A stretch of DNA of 34,392 bases from Achromobacter pulmonis. Lineage in GTDB: Bacteria > Pseudomonadota > Gammaproteobacteria > Burkholderiales > Burkholderiaceae_B. Of the stretch, positions 1-10,156 are shown one piece after another. Within the stretch, counting starts at the first letter, position 1; each line of letters opens with the position of its first letter. The notes under the pieces are model-generated. The model was not told the origin of the DNA, made no database searches, and saw only the letters and a program-made list of their open reading frames with translations. Where the stretch lies: positions 1-34,392 of the forward strand of contig NZ_POQS01000003.1 in NCBI RefSeq assembly GCF_002885955.2. Direction: 5' to 3'. Position numbers and translations under genes: made by a program.

Positions 1-1145
1 CCCCGCTGGGCGGCGCGCCCCCAGTGAGCGCGCCGGCCGCGGCGCCCGCGCCGGCTCCCGCGCCCGCCACCACGGCGGCGGCCCAGGCGGTCAACGCCGA
101 TGCCGCCAACATCGTGTACGAGCGCTCGCGCCTGAACACCGACCTGACCTTCGAGAACTTCGTGACCGGCAAGGCGAACCAGCTGGCGCGCGCCGCCGCG
201 CTGCAGGTCGCCGAGAATCCGGGCACCTCGTACAACCCGCTGTTCCTGTACGGCGGCGTGGGCCTGGGCAAGACCCACCTGATCCACGCCATCGGCAACG
301 CGATGGTGGCGGCGGGCACCGGCGTGCGCGTGCGCTACGTGCATGCCGACCAGTACGTGTCCGACGTGGTCAAGGCCTACCAGCGCAAGGCGTTCGACGA
401 CTTCAAGCGCTACTACCATTCGCTGGACCTGCTGCTGATCGACGATATCCAGTTCTTCTCCGGCAAGAACCGCACGCAGGAAGAGTTCTTCTACGCGTTC
501 GAGGCCATGGTGGCCCAGCGCAAGCAGATCATCATCACCAGCGATACGTATCCGAAGGAACTGTCGGGCATCGACAGCCGCCTGATCTCGCGCTTCGACT
601 CGGGCCTGACGGTGGCCATCGAGCCGCCGGAACTGGAGATGCGCGTGGCGATCCTGCTGCGCAAGGCCGAATCCGAAGGCGTGCCCATGCCCGAGGAAGT
701 GGCCTTCTTCATCGCCAAGCATCTGCGCAGCAACGTGCGCGAACTGGAAGGCGCGCTGCGCAAGGTCCTGGCCTACGCGCGCTTCCACGGCCGCGACGTC
801 TTGACCGTGGACGTCTGCAAGGAGGCGCTGAAAGACCTGCTGTCAGTGTCCAACGGCCAGATCACCGTGGAAAACATCCAGAAGACGGTGGCGGACTTCT
901 ACAAGATCAAAGTGGCCGACATGTATTCGAAACGCCGGCCCGCCAATATCGCCTTGCCGCGCCAGGTCGCCATGTACCTGGCCAAGGAGCTGACCCAGAA
1001 AAGCCTGCCGGAAATCGGCGATCTGTTCGGTGGCCGTGATCACACCACCGTACTGCACGCGGTGCGCAAGATTTCCGACGCCCGCGCCAAGCAGGCGGAG
1101 CTCAACCATACCCTGCACGTGTTGGAACAAACTCTAAAAGGATGA
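1..1145 (+). CDS. dnaA: Chromosomal replication initiator DnaA (5' partial)
   Basis: DnaA binds DnaA boxes at oriC, opens the duplex as an ATP-bound filament and recruits the helicase. The reading frame is open to the left edge, so the N-terminal domain I and part of the linker are missing; the GTG at 24 lies inside the gene and is not the true start. What remains begins with an Ala/Pro-rich linker (domain II), followed by the AAA+ domain III with Walker A ([10 protein letters not shown]), Walker B ([10 protein letters not shown]) and the [12 protein letters not shown] segment. The C-terminal domain IV carries the DNA-binding signature [14 protein letters not shown]. The stop codon TGA overlaps the ATG at 1142 (ATGA), so dnaN is translationally close-coupled. 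About 373 residues remain of an expected 460-480. Confidence 0.97.
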   Translation, partial: PLGGAPPVSAPAAAPAPAPAPATTAAAQAVNADAANIVYERSRLNTDLTFENFVTGKANQLARAAALQVAENPGTSYNPLFLYGGVGLGKTHLIHAIGNAMVAAGTGVRVRYVHADQYVSDVVKAYQRKAFDDFKRYYHSLDLLLIDDIQFFSGKNRTQEEFFYAFEAMVAQRKQIIITSDTYPKELSGIDSRLISRFDSGLTVAIEPPELEMRVAILLRKAESEGVPMPEEVAFFIAKHLRSNVRELEGALRKVLAYARFHGRDVLTVDVCKEALKDLLSVSNGQITVENIQKTVADFYKIKVADMYSKRRPANIALPRQVAMYLAKELTQKSLPEIGDLFGGRDHTTVLHAVRKISDARAKQAELNHTLHVLEQTLKG

Positions 1146-1147
1146 AC

Positions 1148-2257
1148 ATGCAACTCGTACAAACCACACGCGATGCATTGCTGAAACCGCTGTCGACTGT
1201 GGCGGGCATCGTCGAAAGACGCCATACCCTGCCCATTCTGGCGAACATCCTGATGCGCAAGGAAGGCAACAAGGTCGCCTTCATTGCGACCGACCTGGAA
1301 GTACAGATCACCACGCACGCCGATTTCGGCGTGGGCCAGGAAAACGAGTCCACCACGGTCGCGGCGCGCAAGCTGCTGGACATCCTCAAGGCGCTGCCGG
1401 ACACGGGCGACGTGCGCCTGGCGCTGGCCAGCAACAAGCTGTCGGTGCAGTCGGCCAAGAGCCGCTTCGCGCTGCAGACGCTGGCCGCCAGCGAATTCCC
1501 CACCGTGGCCCAGCCCGAGCAGTGGGACGTGTCGCTGACCATGCCGCAGCGCACGCTGCGCCACCTGTTCAACATGGTGCACTTCGCCATGGCGCAGCAG
1601 GACATCCGCTACTACCTGAACGGCATGCTGCTGGTGTTCGAGCCGGGCCGCGTGCGCGCCGTCGCCACCGACGGCCACCGCCTGGCGCACTGCTCCACCG
1701 AAGCCGACGGCATCAGCGAGCGCCACGAAGTGATCGTGCCGCGCAAGACCGTGCTGGAAATGCAGCGCCTGCTGGAAGACTCCGACGAGCCCGTCTCCAT
1801 CGACGTGGCGCCGGGCCAGATCCGCTTCCGCTTCGGCGACGTGGAGCTGGTGTCCAAGCTGGTCGAAGGCAAGTTCCCCGACTTCACGCGCGTGATCCCC
1901 ACCAACTACACGCGCCACTTCCTGGTCGGCCGTGAAGCGCTCCAGGGCAGCCTGCAGCGCGCCGCCATCCTGACCACCGACAAGTTCAAGGGCGTGCGCC
2001 TGCAACTGGCGCAGAACCAGATGAAGATCTCCTCGTCCAACGCCGAGCAGGAAGAGGCGCAGGAAGAGATCGACATCGACTACGGCCATGAAGCGCTGGA
2101 CGTGGGTTTCAACGTCGGCTACCTGCTCGACGTGCTGTCGAACGTCAAGGTCGACAGCGTCCAGTGGTCGGTCATGCCCGACGCCAACGCGTCGGCGCTC
2201 ATCACCTTGCCCGAAGACGACCAGTTCAAGTACGTCGTCATGCCCATGCGGATTTGA
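1148..2257 (+). CDS. dnaN: DNA polymerase III sliding clamp (beta subunit) DnaN
   Basis: The beta clamp is a ring-shaped dimer that tethers DNA polymerase III and other replication and repair proteins to DNA. The protein is full length (about 369 residues, the usual size) and begins MQLVQTTRDALLKPL; three clamp-fold repeats follow, ending in the usual VVMPMRI-type C-terminus. I place the start at the ATG at 1148 because AAAAGGA (1136-1142) sits 5 nt before it. The alternative ATG at 1142 would add only Met-Asn and would overlap the ribosome-binding site itself. The gene directly follows dnaA in the conserved dnaA-dnaN-gyrB order. Confidence 0.96.
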   Translation: MQLVQTTRDALLKPLSTVAGIVERRHTLPILANILMRKEGNKVAFIATDLEVQITTHADFGVGQENESTTVAARKLLDILKALPDTGDVRLALASNKLSVQSAKSRFALQTLAASEFPTVAQPEQWDVSLTMPQRTLRHLFNMVHFAMAQQDIRYYLNGMLLVFEPGRVRAVATDGHRLAHCSTEADGISERHEVIVPRKTVLEMQRLLEDSDEPVSIDVAPGQIRFRFGDVELVSKLVEGKFPDFTRVIPTNYTRHFLVGREALQGSLQRAAILTTDKFKGVRLQLAQNQMKISSSNAEQEEAQEEIDIDYGHEALDVGFNVGYLLDVLSNVKVDSVQWSVMPDANASALITLPEDDQFKYVVMPMRI

Positions 2258-2286
2258 TCCGCGCCCTATCGTGGGTTTGTGCCGCT

Positions 2287-2320
2287 GCGGGCCGGATGGC
2301 CCGCGGGCGGTCCGGCCGCC
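2287..2320 (+). promoter_or_regulatory. Two tandem GC-rich hairpins in the dnaN-gyrB gap
   Basis: The 95-bp gap between dnaN and gyrB contains two adjacent perfect hairpins. The first has 7-bp arms GCGGGCC / GGCCCGC (2287-2304, loop GGAT). The second has 5-bp arms GGCGG / CCGCC (2306-2320). A short T-rich stretch (TTCTTT, 2327-2332) follows at a small distance. They may be a weak terminator or attenuator for dnaA-dnaN, or a structured leader for gyrB. No convincing Shine-Dalgarno sequence precedes the gyrB ATG and I could not fix a -35/-10 pair. Function is inference only. Confidence 0.45.
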
Positions 2321-2334
2321 AGGCCGTTCTTTAA

Positions 2335-4800
<2,466 letters not shown>

Positions 4801-4820
4801 TCGCGAACGCCAAGCCATGT

Positions 4821-4854
4821 AAGGCCAGTCCCGAAAGGGCTGGCCTTTTTCTTT
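4821..4854 (+). terminator. Rho-independent terminator after gyrB
   Basis: AAGGCCAGTCC and GGCTGGCCTT form an approximately 10-bp stem (one G-U pair) with a short loop, followed directly by TTTTTCTTT. It lies 20 nt after the gyrB stop and 11 nt before the 3' end of the convergent LysR gene, so it may serve both directions, though the T-run favours the plus strand. Confidence 0.9.
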
Positions 4855-4864
4855 GCCGCCGCCT

Positions 4865-5797
4865 TTACCGCCCCGCCCGCGCCTTCAAATCCCCCATCTC
4901 CTGCTGCATCACCTCGCGCGCATAGCGCGAGAACACGCTGACCAGGCGCGTGCGGGTGTGGTACGGCGGGTAGAGCAGCGCGACCGTGACCGGCACGGCG
5001 GGGCTGAACGGGCGCACCTCGACGTTGGCGGTCGCCAGTTCTTCGCGCGCGGCCAGCGGGTTGATGAGGGCCACGCCCAGGCCGGCGCCGACCAGGGCGC
5101 AGATGGAGGAACCCAGGCCGGCCTCGGCCACGGTCTGGCGTTCGATGCGGGCGGCCTTGAAGACCTCGTCGATCATGGCGCGCAGCGGCGTGCCGCTGGT
5201 GAAGGCCACGAACGGCTCGCCGGCGAAGTCGGCGGGTTTGAGTTTCTTCAGCCTGGCCAGGCGGTGGCCCTTGGGCACCACGGCCACGCAGCTCATCGTC
5301 AGCACCGGCTCGACCTGGATGCCGGGCGAGTCGCCCGACAGCATCGCCAGGCCGGTGTCGCAAAAGCCCGAACTGATCCAGTTGTGCACCGTGCTGGCGT
5401 TGCCGGAATGGATCGACACCATGACGTCGGGGTACTCGGTCTTGAAGCCGGCGACGATGCGCGCCAGCAGGCCGCCGGCCAGCCGCGGCATGGCGGCCAC
5501 GCTCAGGCGGCTGGCGCTGAACGAGCGGATGCTGGCCGCCGCCGACTCCAGGCCGGCCAGGCCGATGAAGGTTTTCTCGACTTCCTGGAAGAAGCGCGAG
5601 CCGTCCTGCGTGGGGGTCAGGCGGCTGCCGTTGCGGTCGAACAAGGGAAACTGGGTAATGGCTTCCAATTGCGCGATTAAGCGGCTAACGTGCGGCTGCG
5701 AGGTATGCACGCGCCGCGCCGCGGCGGTCATCGAACCGGTCATCATGACGGCCCGGAACGCCTCGATGTGCCGCAGGCTCATGCGTGGAATGGCCAT
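4865..5797 (-). CDS. LysR-family transcriptional regulator (OccR/NocR-like)
   Basis: DNA-binding activator or repressor expected to sense a small ligand. The N-terminal winged HTH spans about residues 6-65 (LRHIEAFRAVMMTGSMTAAA, then TSQPHVSRLIAQLE), followed by a linker helix and a two-lobe periplasmic-binding-like effector domain. The segment around RHIEAFRAVM and the effector domain resemble OccR/NocR, the octopine and nopaline regulators, as I recall them. It is 310 residues, normal for the family. An internal Met (residue 6) could be the start, but neither start has a strong ribosome-binding site. It is transcribed divergently from the GltI-like binding-protein gene across a 105-bp gap, so it most likely controls that importer operon. 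Confidence 0.88.
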   Translation of the reverse strand: MAIPRMSLRHIEAFRAVMMTGSMTAAARRVHTSQPHVSRLIAQLEAITQFPLFDRNGSRLTPTQDGSRFFQEVEKTFIGLAGLESAAASIRSFSASRLSVAAMPRLAGGLLARIVAGFKTEYPDVMVSIHSGNASTVHNWISSGFCDTGLAMLSGDSPGIQVEPVLTMSCVAVVPKGHRLARLKKLKPADFAGEPFVAFTSGTPLRAMIDEVFKAARIERQTVAEAGLGSSICALVGAGLGVALINPLAAREELATANVEVRPFSPAVPVTVALLYPPYHTRTRLVSVFSRYAREVMQQEMGDLKARAGR

Positions 5798-5806
5798 ATC
5801 AAATCC

Positions 5807-5820
5807 GTATGGAGGAATAC
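5807..5820. promoter_or_regulatory. Candidate LysR operator half-sites (GTAT-N6-ATAC)
   Basis: The divergent gap between the LysR regulator and the GltI-like gene contains the small inverted repeat GTAT GGAGGA ATAC, and two further ATAC copies nearby (5842-5845 and 5856-5859). LysR proteins usually bind interrupted dyads of this kind close to their own promoter. Arms are only 4 bp, so this is weak evidence. I could not assign a convincing -35/-10 pair in either direction. Confidence 0.3.
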
Positions 5821-5902
5821 TCGATTGGAACTGGATAAAACCATACCGCTAGTTGATACTTTTCGCCAATATGCGCCGCGCATCCGGCGCCAAAGGAAGC
5901 CG

Positions 5903-6814
5903 ATGAAAGCATTCGCCGCAATCTCCGCCGCAGCGGTCCTGCTGGGCAGCGCCGCAACCGTGCACGCCGAAGGCGCCAGCCGCCTGGACAAGATCCGCGA
6001 AAGCGGCGTCATCACGCTGGGCCATCCCGAGACCTCGGTGCCGTTCGCCTATCTCGACGGCGACCAGAAGCCGATCGGCTACACGGTGGAGATCTGCCAG
6101 GAAGTCGCGCAGTACATCAAGGCCGCGCTCAAGCTGCCCAAGCTGGAGGTGCGCTACAACCCGACCACCTCGGCCACGCGCATCCCGCTGCTGGCCAACG
6201 GCACCATAGACCTGGAATGCGGCAACACCACCAACAACCTCGCGCGCCACAAGCTGGTGTCGTTCGCGCCCACGACCTTCGTGGCGCAGGTGGTGCTGGT
6301 GGCGCGCAAGGACGGCGGCGTCGATCCCAATAACCTGGCGTCCTTCCGCGGCAAATCCATCGCCGCGCAGGCGGGCGGCCAGACCTTCAAGCTGATCTCG
6401 CAGCTCAACGCCAAGCACGAACTGGGCATCACCATGACGCCCACCAAGGACACGGCCGAAACCATACTGATGGTGGAATCGGGCCGCGCCGCCGGCTCGG
6501 CCAACGACGACGGCATCGCCTATGGCGCGGTGGCCTCCTCGAAGAATCCCGACGCCTTCGTCATCGGCACCAAGGGCCTGGAGCTGGCGCCCTACGGCAT
6601 CATGCAGCCCAAGGACGATCCGGCCTTCAAGCACGTGGTGGACGACGCCGTGCGCGACCTGATCAAGTCCGGCAAGGTCGCCGCGCTCTACGACAAATAC
6701 TTCAATTCGCCCATCCCGCCCAGGCAGATCAACCTGAAGTACCCGATGAGCGACGCGCTCAAGCGCGCGCTGGCCAATCCCACCGATTCGGGCGATCCCA
6801 AGGCCTACGAGTAA
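5903..6814 (+). CDS. Amino-acid ABC transporter substrate-binding protein (GltI-like)
   Basis: Periplasmic solute-binding protein (SBP_bac_3 family) that delivers an amino acid to its membrane permeases. The start at 5903 is preceded by AAAGGAAG (5892-5899) and gives a 303-residue protein with a signal peptide (MKAFAAISAAAVLLG, likely cleavage after HA at residue 22). The mature part opens LDKIRESGVITLGHPETSVPFAYLD and has TRIPLLANGTIDLECGNTTNN, which closely recalls the E. coli glutamate/aspartate-binding protein GltI. A longer open frame runs upstream but has no signal peptide at its start. First gene of an operon with two permeases, an ATPase and an aldolase. The substrate is probably an acidic or hydroxylated amino acid, but this is inferred. 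Confidence 0.9.
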   Translation: MKAFAAISAAAVLLGSAATVHAEGASRLDKIRESGVITLGHPETSVPFAYLDGDQKPIGYTVEICQEVAQYIKAALKLPKLEVRYNPTTSATRIPLLANGTIDLECGNTTNNLARHKLVSFAPTTFVAQVVLVARKDGGVDPNNLASFRGKSIAAQAGGQTFKLISQLNAKHELGITMTPTKDTAETILMVESGRAAGSANDDGIAYGAVASSKNPDAFVIGTKGLELAPYGIMQPKDDPAFKHVVDDAVRDLIKSGKVAALYDKYFNSPIPPRQINLKYPMSDALKRALANPTDSGDPKAYE

Positions 6815-6832
6815 AGCCCTCGGGCCGCGGGC

Positions 6833-7582
6833 ATGAAATACGACTGGAGCTGGGACGTCTTCCTGGATACGGCGCCTGACGGCGTGCATACCTTCCTGGA
6901 GACGCTACTGATGGGCGTGGGCTGGACGCTGGCGCTGGCCCTGATCGCCTGGGTGTTCGCATTGCTGCTGGGCTCTTGCCTGGGGGTGATGCGGACCCAG
7001 CGGTCGCGCCCGATGAACGCGCTGGGCGCGGCCTACGTGGAGCTGTTTCGCAACGTGCCGCTGCTGGTGCAGATGTTCCTGTGGTACTTCGTGCTGCCCG
7101 AGCTGCTGCCGCTGGACTGGGGCCTGGCGATGAAGCGCATGCCGCAACCCTGGGGCCAGTTCGTGCCGGCCACGCTGTGCCTGGCCTGCTATGGCGCGGC
7201 GCGCGTGGCCGAGCAGCTGCGCGCGGGCATCCAGTCGCTGCCGCGCGGCCAGCTGCAGGCGGCCACCGCGCTGGGCCTGACCGAGGCGCAGGCCTACCGC
7301 TACGTGATCCTGCCCGAGGCCTTTCGCATCGTGCTGCCGCCGCTGACGTCCGAGTTCATGGGCATCATCAAGTATTCGTCGGTGGCGCTGACCATCGGCC
7401 TGCTGGAGCTGACCGGCCAGGCGCGCACGATGGCGGAGTTCAGCTTCCATATCTTCGAAGCCTTTTCCGCGGCCACGGTCATCTACCTGCTCATCAATGG
7501 CATCGTGGTCCTGGGCATGCGCTGGCTGGAACGCCGCACGTCGGTGCCCGGCCTGATCGGCGCCGCGGGCAAGGGACGCTAG
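6833..7582 (+). CDS. Amino-acid ABC transporter permease (GltJ-like)
   Basis: Inner-membrane permease of the His/Glu/Gln/Arg family (249 residues). It has hydrophobic spans around residues 27-52 and several further on, the family motif YVELFRNVPLLVQMF (about 68-82), and an EAA loop (AATALGLTEAQAYRYVILPEA, about 143-163) that docks onto the ATPase. The gene starts 18 nt after the binding-protein stop; its Shine-Dalgarno is weak, suggesting dependence on translation of the upstream gene. It pairs with the next permease to form the heterodimeric channel. Confidence 0.9.
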   Translation: MKYDWSWDVFLDTAPDGVHTFLETLLMGVGWTLALALIAWVFALLLGSCLGVMRTQRSRPMNALGAAYVELFRNVPLLVQMFLWYFVLPELLPLDWGLAMKRMPQPWGQFVPATLCLACYGAARVAEQLRAGIQSLPRGQLQAATALGLTEAQAYRYVILPEAFRIVLPPLTSEFMGIIKYSSVALTIGLLELTGQARTMAEFSFHIFEAFSAATVIYLLINGIVVLGMRWLERRTSVPGLIGAAGKGR

Positions 7583-7586
7583 CGCC

Positions 7587-8276
7587 ATGGGCCAGTTCGA
7601 CTTCGGCGTCATCGGCAACGCGCTGCCGTACCTGTTCCGCACCGGCATGGTCTTTACGCTGACGCTGACCGCGCTGGCGGCGGTGATGGGGCTGGCGCTG
7701 GGCACGGTGCTGGCCATGATGCGGCTGTCGCGCTTGCGGATACTGTCGGTGCCTGCCGGCATCTACGTGAACGTGATGCGCTCGGTCCCGCTGCTGCTGG
7801 TGATCTTCTGGTTCTACTTCCTGATGCCGTACATGGCCGCCTGGGCGGTGGGATCGTCCACGCCGCTGCGGGTCGGCGCGTTCAATTCGGCGGTGATCAC
7901 GTTCACCCTGTTCGAGGCGGCGTACTTCTGCGAAATCATGCGCGCCGGCATCCAGTCGATCGCGCGCGGGCAGGTGTCGGCCAGCCTGGCGCTGGGGCTC
8001 ACGCCGTGGCAGGGCATGCGCTACGTGGTGCTGCCGCAGGCGCTGCGCAACATGCTGCCGGCGCTGCTGACGCGCGTCATCATCCTGTTCCAGGACACCT
8101 CGCTGGTGTATGTGCTGTCGCTGACCGACTTCCTGGGCGCGGCCACCAAGATCGGCCAGCGCGACGGCCGCCTGGTGGAGCTGTATCTGTTCGTGGCGGT
8201 GGTGTACTTCATCATCTGCTTCACGGCGTCCCGTCTGGTCAAGCGGCTGGAACGGCGCACGCGCGTGCTGCGCTAG
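7587..8276 (+). CDS. Amino-acid ABC transporter permease (GltK-like)
   Basis: Second permease of the importer (229 residues), beginning only 4 nt after the stop of the first. It shows the same layout: N-terminal membrane helices, [19 protein letters not shown], and the EAA loop [20 protein letters not shown] before the last helices. The short C-terminal tail is basic ([12 protein letters not shown]), as expected on the cytoplasmic side. Both permeases belong to one tightly packed operon with the binding protein upstream and the ATPase 38 nt downstream. Confidence 0.9.
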   Translation: MGQFDFGVIGNALPYLFRTGMVFTLTLTALAAVMGLALGTVLAMMRLSRLRILSVPAGIYVNVMRSVPLLLVIFWFYFLMPYMAAWAVGSSTPLRVGAFNSAVITFTLFEAAYFCEIMRAGIQSIARGQVSASLALGLTPWQGMRYVVLPQALRNMLPALLTRVIILFQDTSLVYVLSLTDFLGAATKIGQRDGRLVELYLFVAVVYFIICFTASRLVKRLERRTRVLR

Positions 8277-8296
8277 GCGGCCGCGGTCTTTCCTCT

Positions 8297-8305
8297 TTAT
8301 CCACA
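8297..8305 (+). promoter_or_regulatory. Perfect DnaA-box 9-mer in the intra-operon gap
   Basis: TTATCCACA, the exact high-affinity DnaA-box consensus, lies in the 38-bp gap between the second permease and the ATPase gene, about 7 kb from dnaA. It ends 9 nt before the ATPase start codon, in the place of its ribosome-binding region. In DNA of this GC content an exact match on either strand is not expected to occur often by chance, but it is a single box with no AT-rich unwinding element nearby, so an origin role is unlikely. Confidence 0.5.
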
Positions 8306-8314
8306 GGTCCGACG

Positions 8315-9049
8315 ATGATAGAGATCAAGCAGGTCAGCAAGTGGTACGGCGACTTCCAGGTGCTGGACGGCTGCTCCACCACGGTGGGCCGCGGCGAGGT
8401 CGTGGTGGTCTGCGGGCCGTCCGGCTCCGGCAAGTCCACGCTGCTCAAGACCGTCAACGCGCTCGAGCCCTTCCAGCAGGGCGAGGTGGTGGTCAACGGG
8501 ATCTCGGTGGGCGATCCGCGCACCGACCTGCCCAGGCTGCGCGCGGTGGCCGGCATGGTGTTCCAGCATTTCGAGCTGTTCCCGCATCTGTCGGTGACCG
8601 AGAACCTGTGCCTGGGCCAGGTCAAGGTGCTCAAGCGCGGCAAGGAAGAGGCGCGCCGGCGCGCGCTGGCGCTGCTGGAGCGCGTGGGCCTGTCGGCCCA
8701 CCAGGACAAGCATCCCGGCGAACTGTCGGGCGGCCAGCAGCAGCGCGTGGCGATCGCGCGCGCGCTGTCCATGGACCCGGCCGTGATGCTGTTCGACGAA
8801 CCGACCTCGGCGCTGGACCCGGAGATGGTCAACGAGGTGCTGGACGTGATGACCGACCTGGCCGCCGACGGCATGACGATGATGGTGGTGACCCATGAAA
8901 TGGGATTCGCGCGCCGTGTCGCCGACCGCGTCATCTTCATGGACTGCGGCCGCATCGTGGAGGACTGCGACAAGGAGCAGTTCTTCGGCAATGTCGAGCA
9001 GCGCAACCCGCGCACTCGCCAGTTTCTTTCCAAAATCCTGCAGCACTGA
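8315..9049 (+). CDS. Amino-acid ABC transporter ATP-binding protein (GltL-like)
   Basis: Cytoplasmic ATPase that powers the importer (244 residues, normal for the GlnQ/HisP/GltL group). Walker A GPSGSGKS at residues 34-41, Q-loop in [13 protein letters not shown], signature [16 protein letters not shown], Walker [15 protein letters not shown], and the switch His in [10 protein letters not shown]. The start at 8315 gives [12 protein letters not shown], the typical opening; longer open frame upstream overlaps the preceding permease gene and is not needed. A poor Shine-Dalgarno (ACAGG) coincides with the DnaA-box 9-mer. Confidence 0.93.
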   Translation: MIEIKQVSKWYGDFQVLDGCSTTVGRGEVVVVCGPSGSGKSTLLKTVNALEPFQQGEVVVNGISVGDPRTDLPRLRAVAGMVFQHFELFPHLSVTENLCLGQVKVLKRGKEEARRRALALLERVGLSAHQDKHPGELSGGQQQRVAIARALSMDPAVMLFDEPTSALDPEMVNEVLDVMTDLAADGMTMMVVTHEMGFARRVADRVIFMDCGRIVEDCDKEQFFGNVEQRNPRTRQFLSKILQH

Positions 9050-9054
9050 GCATC

Positions 9055-10107
9055 ATGACTTCGCCCGATTCCGCCCCTGCCGTCGACTTGCGCAGCGACA
9101 CCGTCACCCGTCCCACCGAGGCCATGTACGAGCGCATGCGTAGCGCGCCGATCGGCGACGACGGACTGGACGGCGACCCCAGCGTGCGCGAGCTGGAGGC
9201 GCACGTGGCGCAACGCCTGGGCAAGCAGGCCGGGCTGTTCGTGCCCAGCTGCACCATGGCGAACCTGCTGGCGGTGCTGGCGCAGGCCCAGCGCAACGAA
9301 CAGGTGGCGCTGGAGGCCACGGCCCACATGTATACCTCGGAGCGCGGCGCCGCCACGTTCACGGGGCTTTTCTACCTGGGCGTGGCCGGCGCCGGCGGCG
9401 CGATGGACCTGGGCGCGCTGCAAGAGGCGCTGCAGGGCGGCGGACACCGGCTGAAGACGGCGCTGGTGGCGATGGAGACCTCGCACAATAACGCCGGCGG
9501 CGCGGTGCTGCCGCTGGACCATATGCAGGCCGTGCACGGCATGGCGCAGGCGGCCGGCGCCGCCGTGCACCTGGACGGCGCGCGCCTGTTCAACGCCGCC
9601 TCGGCGCTGGGCGTGGACCCCGGCGAGATCGCGCGCCACGCGGACACGGTGTCGCTGTGCCTGTCCAAGGGCCTGAGCGCGCCGGTGGGCGCTGTGCTGG
9701 CCGGCGCGCGGCCCGTCATGGAACGCGCGCGCGGCTTGCGGCGCATGCTGGGCGGCACCCAGCGCCAGGCCGGCATCATGGCGGCCGCCGGTCTGGAGGC
9801 GGTGCGCACGATGGGCGGTCGCCTGGCCGAGGACCACGCGCGCGCGCGCCGGCTGAGCGACGGGGTCAACCGGCTGGCGCCGGCGCTGTCGGCCAGCGTG
9901 CCGCAGACCAACATCGTGCAGGTCGAGACCGCCGCCAGCGGCATGGACAACGCGCAATGGACCGCCGCGCTGGCGGCGGCCGGTCTGCTGGTGCGCCCCT
10001 GGGGCCGCACGCGGCTGCGCTGCGTGACCCACCGCCACATCGGCGACGCCGACATCGACGCGGCGGTCGGGGCCTTTGCGGCCGTGCTGAAAGCGCACCG
10101 CCGATAA
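9055..10107 (+). CDS. ltaE: Threonine-aldolase-family PLP enzyme (low-specificity L-threonine aldolase)
   Basis: Fold-type I PLP enzyme that cleaves L-threonine, allo-threonine or another 3-hydroxy amino acid into glycine and an aldehyde. The 350-residue protein starts DLRSDTVTRPTEAM, the family hallmark, has GDDGLDGDPSV (34-44), the cofactor-ring-stacking His91 region (ATAHMYTSERG), the PLP-binding Asp in HLDGARLFN (172-180), and the Schiff-base Lys205 in SLCLSKGLSAPVG. It begins 5 nt after the ATPase stop, so it is part of the importer operon: the imported amino acid is probably cleaved by this enzyme. Whether the natural substrate is threonine, phenylserine or 3-hydroxyaspartate cannot be told from the sequence. 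Confidence 0.9.
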   Translation: MTSPDSAPAVDLRSDTVTRPTEAMYERMRSAPIGDDGLDGDPSVRELEAHVAQRLGKQAGLFVPSCTMANLLAVLAQAQRNEQVALEATAHMYTSERGAATFTGLFYLGVAGAGGAMDLGALQEALQGGGHRLKTALVAMETSHNNAGGAVLPLDHMQAVHGMAQAAGAAVHLDGARLFNAASALGVDPGEIARHADTVSLCLSKGLSAPVGAVLAGARPVMERARGLRRMLGGTQRQAGIMAAAGLEAVRTMGGRLAEDHARARRLSDGVNRLAPALSASVPQTNIVQVETAASGMDNAQWTAALAAAGLLVRPWGRTRLRCVTHRHIGDADIDAAVGAFAAVLKAHRR

Positions 10108-10142
10108 CGCGCCGATCTGCTCCGTTCCGCGGCGCGCGCCGG

Positions 10143-10151
10143 TGCGATAAT
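10143..10151 (+). promoter_or_regulatory. Extended -10 promoter placing a leaderless start for the EamA-like gene
   Basis: TGCGATAAT is an extended -10 element (TG, one base, then GATAAT at 10146-10151). The start codon ATG is at 10157, 6 nt after the hexamer, which is where transcription normally begins. There is no Shine-Dalgarno between them. The mRNA would therefore start at or very near the ATG. No good -35 hexamer is visible, which extended -10 promoters tolerate. Confidence 0.55.
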
Positions 10152-10156
10152 GCCGC

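Noticed and set aside
24..26. GTG at 24 as the DnaA start
   Set aside because: The frame is open to the window edge and the essential N-terminal domain I is absent, so the gene begins before the window.
1..1145. Origin of replication inside the window
   Set aside because: dnaA and dnaN overlap, the dnaN-gyrB gap is only 95 bp, and no cluster of DnaA boxes or AT-rich element is present. The origin is more likely upstream of dnaA outside the window.
5690..5902. N-terminal extension of the GltI-like binding protein
   Set aside because: It would overlap the divergent LysR gene and bury the signal peptide; the ATG at 5903 has a good ribosome-binding site.
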